Shown piece after piece: positions 35,955-50,300 of a stretch of DNA of 64,000 bases (positions within the stretch are counted from its first letter, which is position 1; each line of letters begins with the position of its first letter). The notes beneath the pieces were generated by a model. The model was not told the DNA's origin. It saw only the letters and a program-made list of their open reading frames with translations, and did no database searches. The stretch lies in the NCBI GenBank assembly GCA_950295325.1, contig OX485803.1:55567554-55631553 (forward strand), read 5' to 3'. The DNA comes from Polytrichum commune. Taxonomy: Eukaryota; Streptophyta; Polytrichopsida; Polytrichales; Polytrichaceae. A program made the position numbers and the translations under genes.

Positions 35955-36330
35955 TACGTGGGTGTTGTTCGGTTCGGTCTTCGTGTTCTCCGGCTTCGAC
36001 TAGCTAATTGGATTTAACACAACGAGAACTCGTGTTGCATTGGTCAACCCTACAACAAAAATTGGATGGAAAAATCGGACCGGCTCTGATTTGGTTATGG
36101 TTATTGAGAACGCGTGTTTGTTTGTTGATCCCTTGGTTTGAATACATAGATCGTCTTGCCAGTTGTGTGTGCTATTGAGTGTGGGATAGGTGATATAATT
36201 CGAAGATGTGTTCGATCTTTTTTGAACATGTGGGATCTTTGTGGTGTTTGTTCTTTGATCCTCTCACTTTATCCACACACCGATCAAATACATGTGTCCG
36301 ATTAAGAGAAGTAACCGAGTAACACCGTTC
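35955..36330 (-). repeat. Dispersed repeat A, inverted copy with extension
   Basis: Pairs with 32130-32470 throughout: ggtgttgttcggttcggtct, aactcgtgttgcattggtca and tacatgtgtccgattaagag. Confidence 0.6.
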
Positions 36331-37089
36331 CGCGTACCTCAAAACTTACGTAGGGTGGGGATACGATCACAACGTTGAGCGGTTAGTTGAAAGTGATGAA
36401 GAGCTCACAAGTGGTTGATGTATTTGATTTGATTTTTTTTTTGGGTCAAAAAGTAAAGTTACGGCCGCATACAATATAGTACCTTAGTTAACTCAATCAA
36501 CTGGAGAACAAAACGAGTGTTCACACTAATTAGGCATCCAAGTGACACACTACTAGGGCTCAGTGTTTCCTTACACGTGCTTTCTCCCGCACATGCGACT
36601 GCTACCTCCAAATTACTGTTTGGCTGATTCCGTACTCCTCAAAAAGTTGGTGTACTTAGTCTACAGGGTTATAAACTATGGATAGATGCAATTTCCCATT
36701 CCTCACCTCCCTTGAATAATTGGTTGATTGGTTGGTTGGTTGAAGTTGTGCCTTTGCATTTCACATGGAAGAGGACTCCTCTCTCGTCAATGCACTTCAC
36801 CCTGCATACAGAACTACATGTTTTAGAATATTAATCCGGTATATATATATATGATTTTCCAAAATATACAATATGAAATTCGGAATATTTTGTTTGTTTG
36901 GGGTTTTTTTAGCATTAGAGATTAGAGTGAAGCATAATCGATGTGTATGGGTCAAGTTGTGGATTTATACAAAGACCTGTTAACGTTGGTGATTCAAACT
37001 ACAAGTGAAATTTTTTTGTGACTTGAGAAAGGTTACTATCATCTCATAATAGGCAAGATGATGATAGAGCGTTGTGATCGACCCACAAA
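36331..37089. other. Intergenic, no gene seen
   Basis: A/T-rich spacer before the 297-bp tandem repeat; AT run near 36841-36852. Nothing coding. Confidence 0.45.
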
Positions 37090-37990
37090 TATTTGAAGAG
37101 CTGGATGTATAACTCAAATTGCAAGTCACAAACGTTTAATTTTGTGTTAGTTTTGATGACGTTGATCCTTCAAGATTTCAATGTTAGCCTACCAACATTT
37201 AGTTACAATGATTCAACTCATAAGTCAACCTTTTGAGTCTTGCAACTATGAAGCATAGAAACAAACGGTGTGAGTTGCATCTCTATGTTTGGTAAGCATT
37301 GCTTCTATGTTTTGGTGATGTGATGAAATCAATTTGAAAGTAATGTTGATGAAATATGAATTCATAGATTCGTGATGTGTGAAAGGTTTGAAGGTAAGGG
37401 TGTCTTTTGTACATTGTTTAGCTAGTGTACATACATATTCAACAATGTTTGATATATTTACAGTGCTAACCCAACATATAGCTTAAGATTGATTTGACAC
37501 CGATTCAACTAATAAATCAACTTATCAGGTCTTCCAACTAATAAATATATACACATCAAAAGATTTAGATTGCAACTGTATGTTTGGTAGGCATTGATGC
37601 AAGGTTGTAGTTTAATGTGCTGCGTTCTATTTGAAAGAAATGTCGATGATCTCTAAATTTAGAGTTTTGTGATGTGTGGAAGGTTCAAAGATAAAGACGG
37701 CTTTTGTTTAATATTGTTTAGTTAGCAAATATTCATACTCTTCAAGGTTTGATATATTTTTATTGCTAATCCAACATTTAACTTATGATTCACTCAATAT
37801 TGATTTAACCCATAACTCAACCAATTAGGTCTTCCGACTATTAAGTACACACAAAAAAGACTTACATTGCACCCGTATGATTGCTAGTAGTCAATTCGAT
37901 GTTGTAGTTTGATGTGATTGCAAAGAGACTACAAAAACCGTTGATGAATTATGAATTTGAAGGTATGTGATGTGTGGTAGTACCTGAAGG
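37090..37990. repeat. Tandem triplication, unit about 297 bp
   Basis: The anchor gatgtgt recurs at 37374, 37671 and 37969, giving periods of 297 and 298. Units share other segments, such as 'caagatttcaatgttagcc'-like and 'tatgtttggtaggcattg'-like stretches. Divergence is moderate. The array ends about 110 bp from the dynein stop, so it probably lies in or near the 3' UTR. Confidence 0.8.
37759..37764 (-). promoter_or_regulatory. Possible polyadenylation signal of the dynein gene
   Basis: AATAAA on the minus strand lies about 335 bp past the dynein stop. It sits inside the 297-bp tandem repeat, so it could be chance. An AATAAG nearer the stop (about 38090) is an alternative. Confidence 0.2.
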
Positions 37991-38098
37991 CAATTATATT
38001 GCCATTTGAAGTTTCTAGAAATGCTTCAAACCACGACCACAACATGTACAAGAGTGTTCAAATTCCTCGAAGAAATCCCGTTCTGTTGCTTATTTGCT

Positions 38099-38323
38099 CT
38101 AGTGGTCAATGTTGAGGCAAAGTGCAACACCTTGGAGCACCCAGTGAGAGGGGTGGACAGTGGTAGCAAGATCCGCCTCAAAAATGAGGCCTACTCCCAT
38201 GGCATTTCGGCGGGCTTGGGTTACGTACACGGGTGTGCGAAATGTATTTGTTAGCTTCAACTTGCTGAGTTCAATAGGAATGATTTGGAGTATGGGAAGC
38301 TCCACTACCAGAATTTTGGGATC
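38099..38323 (-). CDS. Dynein exon w31: C-terminus and stop
   Basis: Seventy-four codons plus TAG. It starts [16 protein letters not shown] and includes [18 protein letters not shown] and [27 protein letters not shown] is the usual ending of axonemal heavy chains, so the C-terminus is complete. The acceptor is gtgaag. Confidence 0.95.
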   Translation of the reverse strand, partial: DPKILVVELPILQIIPIELSKLKLTNTFRTPVYVTQARRNAMGVGLIFEADLATTVHPSHWVLQGVALCLNIDH

Positions 38324-41300
38324 CTTCACACAAACACGAAGATGGGGTTTTTGTTAGGCGGATCCATATCATTTTCAGTGGTTTTCATTTCGTGGGAGTC
38401 ACTCCTTTGTACCTCATGGACCTAGTATGTGATAATGAGGGTAATTTCGGGGGGTATACATCACAGTATAATGTCAAAGTCTACAATATGTCTCAAAATG
38501 TATTTCTTAAATCTTATTTACTTATGAGAACTTCATAACTGTTAGCTCGAAAACATAAACAAGACCCTGTGTTTGTTATCACAGTATATTTTCAAAGTCT
38601 ACAGTATGTCTCAAAATGTATTTCTTAAATCTTATTTACTTCTAAGAACTTCATAACTGTTAGCTCGAAAACATAAACAAGACCCTGTGTTTGTTCTCTC
38701 GTGGTTTCCAAGGTCGCACAAGTGAGATGCCCCCCCCCCTCCGGTGGGGGTTTTGATGTTGAATGAATGTGGTGGTCTATGTTGGACTTATTGTAGAGTC
38801 CAGGTTGCAATATCTCAGTTGCCCACATTCAATAAGGCACCCATACTTCTGGAAATCTGCAAGTGATGGTGCTTTGTGACAACACCTCTCATTCTTCATG
38901 AAATTATTTTGGAGCACTGACCTAAGCAAGTGTACAAAACAAGTTGGTGGGAACAATGTGAGGCTCAGAAACTCAGGTCTCTGAGGTGTACAATACCCAA
39001 CACTTAGTAAGCATGCTCCGGACATAAATTTTTTTTGATCAAGCACCTGAAGGCGTAGCATTTGAGTTTCCTCACTCCAGCCAGCGCCCTCTAGATAGAG
39101 GCCTTGGATGTAGCACCCGAGCTTGGGTTTCTCTTTGACCTGTGACTCGTGTGTGAATGGGGTCACCTGGCCACCAAAACCCTCGTACTCCATCAATTCC
39201 TTGTATTATGTCGAGTTTCAAGCAGATGTGAGCAGACTACTACAACAAGAAAGGTGGATGGGTCTGAAATGGTTACTTTTCCGGACTAGCCCACTTCTAC
39301 TAGGATATGAAGTACGCGATTAGTACGAGATGGTCAGCACAACCCAAATAGAGGCGATAGCCACTTTCCTCATAACTTTTGGAACTCTCATGAATGTCTT
39401 ATTGATGATCAAAGTGAAGATTCTCGTGCTCATTAAATGGTCATACGAGTCCCCCAATCATGCTAACTAAAGAACATGGAAAACACATGTCCTTTTTGCA
39501 TCGGTTCTTGGAGCCAGACTAAACCATATACCACTCAAAAATGGGTGTCTGATTGAGGTGAGTAACCAAATAAGACACATCTACCTAGCATGCAACTTAT
39601 AAAGCAACACCACAAATTCACACCAGTGGCAACATCGGAGTTGTTCGTTCTTTCTTTCTTTCTGACAACAAACAAACTGGTGATTTACCTGAGTGTAAGT
39701 GGTGGAGCGATCGAGTGGCCAACCCTTGTCCCTGCAAGCTGTCTGGACAAGGGCTGCAATATAAGTTTCTGGGATTTGAATCCCAGACAACCACATTACT
39801 TTGGGTTCCCCCTCTTCAGCCCAGTCTTCATATTGTTTGTGCCTTCTTTGGAACCAGAGCATCCATGCTGACAACATTTTCTCAGTCTGCATCAAAAAAC
39901 ATGATGTGGTTGCGATGGGAGACAAACACAACGCTCGATTCAAACAAACAACTATGTGTATGTGTATTTACACTCCAGTTTGGACATGGACCCCAAAATT
40001 TTCTGACTATTGGATCAGAATGGGAATTGGCTCATCTGGTTAGCACTTGTGAATCACGGAGAGTGTCATTTCAAGTTCCAGAATTAGAGTTCATGACATG
40101 TAAAAGCTGTAGGATGTCAGAGTGAATATTTTCTCTTTTTAAGTGGTCATGTAGGCCTTACCAATTGCGTTAAAATAATGACCATAGAGTAGTGTCTATG
40201 CTTTGAGCACTTAGTCCACTCTCATCATAACACATGTCTATTTTTTGCATTCAAACCTACAAATAAAAATGTCTCTTAAATTTGCAAACCTACAAACCTT
40301 ACGCCACTCAAATGTAAGTGCTCGATTAAGAAGAGTGACGACATAAGTCCCTCAGTTTGCATATTTGATGGATGAACATAACCAATACCTGGGAAGTCAT
40401 TTTACGCCACATTGCGGGCAACTCTCCATTAAAAAGGGCTGTGGACAAATCATCAAGGTCCTTGCTCATACCAATCTCACCTACATACACAAAAAATAAA
40501 CTGAATATGATTTGCACGGGTGTTATCATTGCGATCCTTGCATAATCACTTTATTATCACTTTGCATAGCTAGGAGAGCTATGTTAATCATAAATTATAC
40601 ATTTCTTTAGACTCATCGTCGCGTGGTAACTCCCTTGTAGGGATATGAACCACGTGCAATAAAAGGGTATTCTCAAGGGAGCTACAAAGGAGTGTGCATA
40701 TTCACGAGATATTTCATATATTTGATGAATATTCTTAGAATATACATAATATATTCTCAAAATACTTTTTTAGTACAATATATTCATGTAGTTGTTTTTA
40801 TAAATTTTTCTCCTTGGATTTTATTCCACCCTATGTTTTTAACACATGGTTCTTAATACCTTATAAAGAGTGACCTTCCTGGGAGGCTCCTTCATCCACA
40901 ATAGAATTGTGGAGTTTGGAGTTTACCTTGGGGGGTGCACTAGTATATTAAACACATATGACTATACGTGAGTGCACAAAAGGGGTGTTATTTGAACTTT
41001 GTTGTACTACGTTTACATATGCTACACAAATGATAACTCGTAGTTATGTACATGTGTGGAGGACCTTTAAAGAATATGCAACATATATACTTGTTAGGTA
41101 GTGTCCATCAATCATGGAAAATGGCTTATGTTGGTATCAAAAAGGAACCAACAACCAGTGGACATACAATCATAATGATTATTTGATGGTGGACTTACAA
41201 ACAATACGTGAATTAGCTTCTATGACATATATTGCACACTTAGATGCTTATGTGTTACATTTGGAGAATTGAAAAGTCTTTGATGACTTTATTGATGATT

Positions 41301-44300
41301 GCTAGAGTTTTGCAATATACATATGATAGGAGTTGCTTGTTATTCAAAAGTGTATTTCTATACTTATGGTCATGACCATATTTAAATGTCACTTTTTATG
41401 TAAACATAGTGGCACTTATATGTTTTTATCATTGAAATTGTACGTGTATTGTTTATTTTCAAAAAAAAACTTGTATATAGGGTTTCTTTAAAGTTTGTTG
41501 TGAATGCACGTGATTCTTGGTTTTAACAAAAGGCTTAGCCCTGCGAAGTTTACTTGAAAACCAATTGCATTTAGGCTAATAAGTTGACAAACTTCATTCA
41601 TAATGTGTTTGCATATGATAAGTACTTTTAAGCAGAAAATTCCAAGCTTACCTGCAAGGGCTCTGCGGAGCTGAAACAAACTATCTGCCATTCGTTCAAC
41701 CAGTCTATTCCATCTCTCTACCTCTTGCAGCAACACCACCTGCCGACGATCACAAGATAATATGATGCTAAATCTCATCATATTGAGATACAAAATTTGG
41801 GAAAGCACATTTTTAATGACACCAAAGAAATAGGGGCCTACTCTGCAGGCTGACATCGATGGAAGCATCCCCCAGTAATTGTGACCATGAAATAGTGAGG
41901 GCCCATGAAACTCATCCGAAGGCTGTACCGTGGATTTTTAAATTGACTTTAGTGTGGTCATGGGTCTTTCAAAGTGTAGTAGTGTATAAGACACATGCGA
42001 CCGGCCTCTCAATTTCATGCTATTTCATTCCCATCCTATTCATGTGGGCCCTTTCTCCACAATAAGGTTTAATCAGATATTCGTATGAGCTCCAGATTTG
42101 ACAACGTATTAGGTATTTCAAGTGAGCTCCAAAAATTATGAGGAAACTGATTACGGCCTTCATTTGTAGTTGGTAATCATCTTGTACTGATTACATGTTT
42201 CATTTTCACCAGTGTTGGAAGATTGACTTACTTGTACAGGACTTGGAATGCCAACTTTCTTCTTCAAGACAGGAAGATCAAATGGCAATGGAATCTTGCT
42301 GAGCAAATCCGTCGCGACTTTGTCGACGACATCCTCGCGCCGGACTCCTTCGCCACCACCCGCAGTCCGTGGTTGCAAATTCACAAGATCCTTCCAAAGT
42401 GTTTTGGTCGTCGCGGAGTAGTAGCTGATGTCTGCGTTCGGGTGCAACCCAAAAACCTCGGGCGATTGGACTATGGGCATTTCGCCGATATAATCCGTGT
42501 AATTCTCACGGGGGCCGGATTCCGGGAGCCTGTATACAACCGACTCATCCGGTGATGCGTAGAACATGAATGGGTGGAACTTGTCGAAGAGAAAGTCCCC
42601 AAGATATTCTTCGAGGTATGTTGTCAGAATTCGCCTGTCGAACGAATCGGATACTCTTCCACCATACATAGCCTCACCAATGAGGTACCGCAACGTTCCC
42701 CATGGTATTTGGTCGTCTTTGTTGTCAAAAGCTTTCTTCAAATAAGTCGATATCAGCGCAAGGCTGTTGATTGGAAGAAATGCTCGATTGGATGTCAAAT
42801 GATGGTTCCAGCAAATGATGGTGTCATTCATAATGGAAGTTTCAACAAGTTTCTGATCGATTGATGGACGGACCTAAGGTATGTGGGTGTTTTACAGTTA
42901 CTCTTCATTGGACACCAATGATATTTGAGTGGTATACGGCAAGGGTTGTGGTCAAGAATGGACAGCTAAACAGACATGTGTTGTTATTATGAGATTAGAC
43001 TACTTGCTCAAATTATAGACACCGCTCCGAGTTCAATAGTGAACACTATCGGGATCGTGTATGTGATTGTTTAAAGAGACAAAATATCTTCATCTCGATC
43101 TCTTACAGCTTTTGCACCTCAACTCCGCTTTTAAAACTTGTGATGACAATCTTTTGTGATTCATTCCTATTGCTAACCGGATGGGACAATATCCAATCCG
43201 ATCCGATCCAATGGCCAGTATGGACTATGAATTTAAAAGAGTCCACAATAGGGTCGCATACCTCAAACAGAGAAGGTAGCACAGATACAACCATTTCGTT
43301 AGATTTTTTTTAAAAAAAAAAAAATACCATTTCAAGCACACTTCCACCCTATGAAAATCTAATCCGTGAATTTTGTATCGTTGTCAACAACAACAACCAC
43401 CGCTTCCACTGAGCTTGTGTTTGCAGGGTTCATGTGGACCTAAAGACTAGAAAAGATTCACTTTTGTACCTATTTATGGTAACTTTGCATTTCATACAAT
43501 ATTTAGATCAACCTCTGTCAATTAAAATAAGCACCTTATACGCAGATCTGTCTCATTGAAGTCGTAAGCAACATTCCACCCGAGTCTTCCATATTTTCGC
43601 CGCTCTTGCACGACTGCATGAAAGAATGCTACCACAAAGACCTACAGGTCCCGGTCACAAGATATTTCAGCACAACTCTTTTCTAGATGCCTTCTTTTCA
43701 TGTGATAGAGTTGAGGGTTTAGGGTTGAGGATTTCGGATGGCCTTGCCATATCCGTATTAAAAGACAATGACTATGGATGAAAAGTGGATATTACGTTGG
43801 TAAATATGTTAGAGATGTACCCACCCATCACCATTATCACATATGAATGCGGCCATTCACTTTTTCCAACAAATTGAGCTCATTTCTTGCAACCACAAAT
43901 TCTTAACAAACATAATAAAACGGCAATTAATAATCTTGTCTTCTCTAAGATTTCCATCTAAAGGTGATCGATTTATCTAAAATAGTCCAGGTTGTTTGAT
44001 TTGATGAGTTCTTTACCATGTCTTTTTGTGAGACAATGTGAAAGCAAATTTCTTTTTCTTTCCCAAATGCCGATATGGATATGGCAACCATCAAGAGAAT
44101 GCTATCACATCCACATTTGAAACACCAAACAATGGATGGATGCAAGAGGAGTTGTGGATATGTATACAACAACCGGTGGGTTTGCTTAGGACTACAACAA
44201 GAATTGTTTACAACCGCATCTCTTTTCCTTAGCATCTTGATGAATCCTTGAATGAACACAATCATTATATGTTTTAGAGGTAGCATCAAGCTGATAGCTT

Positions 44301-47300
44301 GAGTGCTTGGGACTCGTCTCCAACCCACCCCGCAAGTGGTGTGGGTTCCATTCTTTACTAAGCTATGCTAGTGTTACCTGCGCTGTTCCACCTAATCATT
44401 GTGGGGGTCACTTGATCAACCTGGTTATCTTAAAAGCTGTGGGTATTGAAGGGTTGGCAAGCCTAGTAGGGCATGAACTAAGTAAGGGAGGAACAATGGG
44501 CAATCAAGTTACCCCAGTTATGATCATCTGAAAGAGTCCACCTTTTAAATTAGGCAATAGCCTGCAGAATAGACTATATTTCATGCTAGTGTTAGCAAAC
44601 ATAGGCATTATATATTTACTTTTTCAAAGGTATGGTATAGCATACTTGAGGCCGATAAGCAAAATGGGGGCATTCAGCAAGGTTCTCCTCTGTAATTTTT
44701 GCATACGATGACCGCAGATTGAGCTTGAGGCCATTTGGGGGCTCAGTCACCACTTTCAAACTTCGCTGCAATATTCCTAGAGGGAACGTGGATGTTGGCT
44801 CGGTGGTCAGCCATAGCCGAAAATCATTATGTGGTTTAACCATTTTCTCAAGAATTTTTTCCAATGTTTTGAGCCATGATGGCAACAAATGGCAGTTTTG
44901 GAGCATCACCCACAAACCCCGGGTTGATCCTTGATCTAGGAGTTCTGCAGCCTTGGGTCCCATACCTTATCACAAAAAAAATTCATAGTTGCCACTACCA
45001 GTCAGTAGAATTATGAAAGGCGTTGAATCTGACAAGGTCTTTCATACAAAAGGTCTGGATTCTTTCAGAATATTTAAATGACTATAGAGTTATCCTTTAA
45101 CTCAAGGCAACTTCTCAATGGGAGTTCATCCCCAATGATTTTTCATTGCTTGATTTGCATAGAGTATCAATAATGTTTTCTCCACTTGTGATGCAGGCTT
45201 GTCCAAGGTGGTATTTTAATTTGAGTGAAGAGCAACCTCTTTTGATTCATTAAGGGCCAAACTCACTTTAGCACCTCTTGGCATGCCAAAGTGAGTTTGA
45301 CCCTCAATGAGCCGGTACAAGATGTTCTTCATTCAAACCTCCACAAAACTATCTCCAAGCATCAACCGAAAACTTACCAAACACGAAGGGTGTTGTATGC
45401 AAAACAACCAAGTCCTGATGAAAATCATGTTGGGTGAGAGGAATGAAATGAACATGGTATGGTAATAGTTGTGGTAATATTGCCTGTAGTTTTCCTTCTC
45501 TACCTTCCAAGACATAAGTGTGATATAGATACGTTAGGTCTTTTGCATCAAAAAGCTGCTGAAAGGAATGGTCTACCAAGAAGAAATGTAGAGATATTTT
45601 CTGGCTACCAACACAAGTTAGCTCAAAAAGTAGTGCCACAAAATGGATGTGTCTTCAAGATGGATGTCATGTACCTTGTCCCAAAGCCATGTACTTCAAC
45701 TTGGCTCCTGGCTTGAACCCCATCTCTTCTCCTAAATTGAATACATCAAATGCTGGATCTGCTCCCGGGCTGAGGATGAACACAATTGGGGTGGTAGGTG
45801 AGCTTTGTCGATGTATGGTTCTGTAGTCCAAAACTGGCGGCATCACATATTTCTCCCCCATCGTTTCCATCACATACCTCTGCAATTATTTGTTGTCTGT
45901 CAGTGACAATTTTATTCTTGTTCAACTGTAACTAAATTTCATAATGGGGCGAAGTTTCATGCAAAATCAATTCTAAAACTACTTCAACCAGCAAAATCAT
46001 ACATGCAAAAGTTTCTGAATTTCATGGATTATAACTTCAGGCATGTCAGCATTTGATATATTGAAAAGAAGTTATACATACTGTAAGAGCTACTGTGATT
46101 CGGTCAATGCGACAACACCGCAAAATCAAGAGCTGCTCAAATACAGAGAGCCGTTCAGTAAATCCACCAGGAATGGGAGTCGATTCTGGCTTCTCTTCAT
46201 CATACCTGCCAAGGTCCTCTACCTCCATTTACTTACTGCAAGAAAAATTGTCATTGCTGCAAGCAATTTTTTTGAAAACACAATCAATCCAGCACTGCAT
46301 CTTGTGACATCCATGGCATCCTCAACATAACCATCCTGAAGATGCCATGGCTGTTGGAAAGCCTAGTAGAGGAGGAACAATGGACTCTCAAGTTGGCCCG
46401 GTTACAGCTGCTAGAAAGAGCCTTGCCTCTTAAGTGAGGCATAGTGAAGTTGCCTCGATCCTGGTTGAACCTTATATTCAATATTTTGAGAGAGTGGGAC
46501 CCTCTCAAAATAATATCGTCCATTTGGACACCTAAAAGTCATGTTATGTTTGTAGCCAATTTAGGTTATGATAAATACTAGATTACACTTCAGATATGTA
46601 GTTTCCATTAAAATGAGAGTATGTTGAGCTGAGGAATCGACTCATTTAGGTTGAGTCGACCTAAATGAGGACAATATGTCAGTCAATGTAGGTTGAGTCA
46701 ATGTAAATGAGGACAATATGTTAGTCAATTTAGGTTGAGTCGACCTAAATGTGGACAATATGTTAGTTAATTCAAGTTGAATCGACCTAAATGAGGACAA
46801 CATGTTAGTCAATTTAGGTTGACTCAACCTAAATATTTAGAATACTATATTTGTAGTCATAATGTACATGTCAATTCAAGTCAACTCAACCTGAACATCC
46901 ATCCTAAATGGTCAATTTTAGGCCGCACATCACTCCGCAATTTACGGCGGGGAAATCAAATGTTATTTTTCATACTTGAACTCTGCAACTCTCTAATGAT
47001 TTTCACTTCATTCTTGGATTAATAATTTGCTTTATGTACTATCAATTCACTGAAAAACTCTCATTTTAATGAATATAAGGTTGTTGTTAGAAAGAGTCCA
47101 CATGGTTGGTTGAAAACATCCGCTACACCTAGTTATCACAACTATGATTGAGTGGACCATAGGTAATAGGGTGCACCCTCAAGGGGTCACTTTGTATTTA
47201 AAGGAACCACCTAAGAAGAAGGGGTAGAGTGTGCAAGAGGGTATACGTAATTCGGCATATCCTTAGGGCATTCTCAAAGTCCACAGTATATCCTTGTGAT

Positions 47301-50300
47301 ATTCTAAGATGATTATTCTTGAAATGTGTTTTTAAGAGCATGTTTACTGTATTTCTAAGAGTTTCATAATTTTCAACTTGAAACTATAAAGAAGACCCTG
47401 TGTTTGTTTGTTCTCATGGAATTTCCTTCATTGCACAAGTGACACCTCCAGGGTTATGGAACTTACCAAGCTTGCCATTCTCTCTCAGTGACCTCGAAGT
47501 GCGCACCCATCTCCGTGAAGGCAGGGCCGAGCTCCACCATCCTGACAATGTCTTGCCACCCTTGTCCTGGGAACCAAGCAGGGAAGGGGTTGAGCTTGGC
47601 TGCCTTCTCAAGGGACAAGTTTCCTTTCAAGAAGAACTCCAAGTGCTCATGGTTGAGCAGGCCGTCACCGTCGATGATGCGGATGGTCATTTGAAACGAT
47701 AGCATGAGCTTGTGCTTCTCAAATAAGCCGGTGCATGTGTAGTTGTAGAGGTCATATGTGAGGGCGTCGATGATGTTGCGCAATCGGCCGTCAAGGGTGA
47801 TGGCTTTCTGGCTCGACGCAAGGGAGATGTTGAACACCTCCAGGAAGGAGTTGAGGGAGTACTCGTACATGTTGTTGATGGCAGACAGGGAGCCCAACAC
47901 AAAGAACAAGATTGCACCCCTCTTGGCAGCAGGAAAGTATCGAGCTCGCAACTGCCACAATTGACAACACATTCAAGAGCATGTCTACTTGAATGCAACC
48001 ATAAGAGCATCATATTCATGAGCGTGTCTACGTAAGAGCACATTCGTGAGCGTGTCTAATTGAATGCAACCAAAAGAGCACAGAAAAAGAAAAGAAAAAG
48101 AAACTTCGGTGTTCGTGCACCGACGTGAATGAGAGCTCATTCATATTATACCAATCATAGTTATGTAAGAGAAAATTCATAAATTTTCCTACATAAGAGG
48201 GCATTTCTGAGCTTGTCTACTCCAAATGCAGTCATAAGAGCATATTCATGAGCTTGTCTACATAGATGCAACCCATATGAACAAATTCATTAGTTTCTCC
48301 ACTTCAATGCAACCATAAGAGCAAAGTCATAAGCTTGTCTACTTAGATGCAGCTATATGAGCAGATTTACAAGCTTGTCTACTTAGATGCAACCATAAGA
48401 GCAGATTCACAAGCTTCGCTACTTAAATCCAGGAGATTGTTGAAAATGTGTACAGGTCAGAGAAAGATGTGAATGCTGACCGTATCTATTTCGACAGAAG
48501 TCTCGCGGGCCATTTCCAGCTTCACCGCAATTTCGCCTGCCTTGGATTTTGTAACTTCAAGTGTTGCAATGAGTTCATGATTGTCGAGAATGTTTCCAGT
48601 TGCAGCACTTAGTTCCTGCAACAAGGGGAGAGGGGAAGATTGACATCTGATACGAAAGTATGCGCTACTGATAAGTTAATCTAGTGATTAGCTTCTCAAT
48701 TTACTACAAAACTGACTGCGCTATATTACCCTCAGCAAAACATGATTATTCTGCATTGTGGACCTTAAAATGAACATTTGAATAAACTGAATGGACTTGA
48801 CTTGAATTGAATTAAAGAAACCCTCCATCTCTATGAAAGCCCAAACAACAACCCAAGAGCATATGACTGCACTACATGCTATGTACCGAGAGATCTCTTC
48901 GCCAAGAAGTTAGTCAATAAGTATTTGAATACATATCATAGATGTGTTATTTCATGAACTATGTGCTGAATTATCCCAAAATGAGGAAATACTATCCCCA
49001 TTCCAACAGATGGATGGGGTTCTCCTCAAACTTTAGATAGTTGCTTCAAAGTTATCCTCTAACTCTACATGACTTTTGGTTGGGGTTGGTTGTTTTGCAT
49101 ACAACACCTTCCATGTTAGGTCCGTATTTGGTGCATCCTTGGAGGTAGTGTGGAGGTTTGAACGAAGTACAGTCTATCTTGGTTCACTAAGGGTCAAACT
49201 CATCTCAGGTGCTAAAATGAGTTTGGCCCTGAATGGACCAAAATAGGTTGCTCTTCATTCAAATTCAAACACTATCTCCGACCATGCACCACAAGCGGAG
49301 AGAGCTATTGATATCGTATGCAAACAACCAATAGAAATTCACAGGAGACCAGCTCCCGACAGAAAGTCCCATTGGGTTAGAGGATATTATCTTCACTCCG
49401 ATTGGACTCCACTTACTCGAAGGAGAGTATCCTCGAGTTGCTTGAGTAACGCTTTGTTTTCACCAGTATCACGAACAAGGTTCTCTCTCAACTCCTCCAA
49501 ATCTGGCCTCTCGTGACCCACCTGTCCAACACTTCAACCATTTCAGAATACACAAGAGCTAAGCTGTGCCTACCTATTAAATATATTCTTTGGGTCATTG
49601 TTATTAACTAGGAACCCTGAAGATTTTGATTTCACCTCAAGCTAATGAGTTGGGTTCAAGGTGAAAGTATTACGGTGGCATTTAGAAGTTGTGCTTGAAG
49701 ACCCTGTTCAGTGACACAGTAGTTGATGATAATTGTTTTTCCAGAGATTTCAGGTCCATACTCCGGATTGGGTAACTTGCTGATCAGGTAGAGCCGGAAA
49801 TTATCGTCCTGAGAGTCAAAGTACACTTTAGATGATTATGATGTATAGGATAGGATTGACAGATGGAGGAGACTGTTGAATATCACGCAATGAGGTTAAA
49901 AAGGCTGCAACCTCATGCCTAAGTCGATCCTTGATCTATGTAGCCTGTTTTCTGGAGCCTTGTTCCTGACCTGTCGGCTTATATGGACAAGGATTAAAAG
50001 CCATATTTATTCACTTGTTGGAGGTAACTTGCTGAATTGGTTGTCGTGGGAGCAAGAACGCTCCAACCATCGACTATGCCCGGTAATTGGTGTTTGGGAA
50101 CCAACTGCCGGTTGTAATGTGGGACTGGTTTCCTACTGAGCTGCACATGCCATGCAGTGATTGGCCCCTAGATGTCGAATACCTAATACGTAGTGGTCAG
50201 GTCAAGAGATTTCGTTGATGTGTTTATTATAATTGGATACAAGGAGGCACAATATCATCCATAATCGATGATCATGTCATAGCTTGTCCGTTGATCCTGT

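Noticed and set aside
42223-42864. Plus-strand open frames over dynein exon w26
   Set aside because: They are shadows of the well-supported minus-strand exon.
46206-46228. Upstream Met extension of exon w22 (MEVEDLGR)
   Set aside because: It has a stop immediately upstream in frame and the wrong phase; the ggcag acceptor at 46206 restores the W-Y-D family pattern.
47400-47964. Plus-strand open frames over dynein exon w21
   Set aside because: They are antisense shadows of the exon; the minus frame carries the AAA6 motifs.
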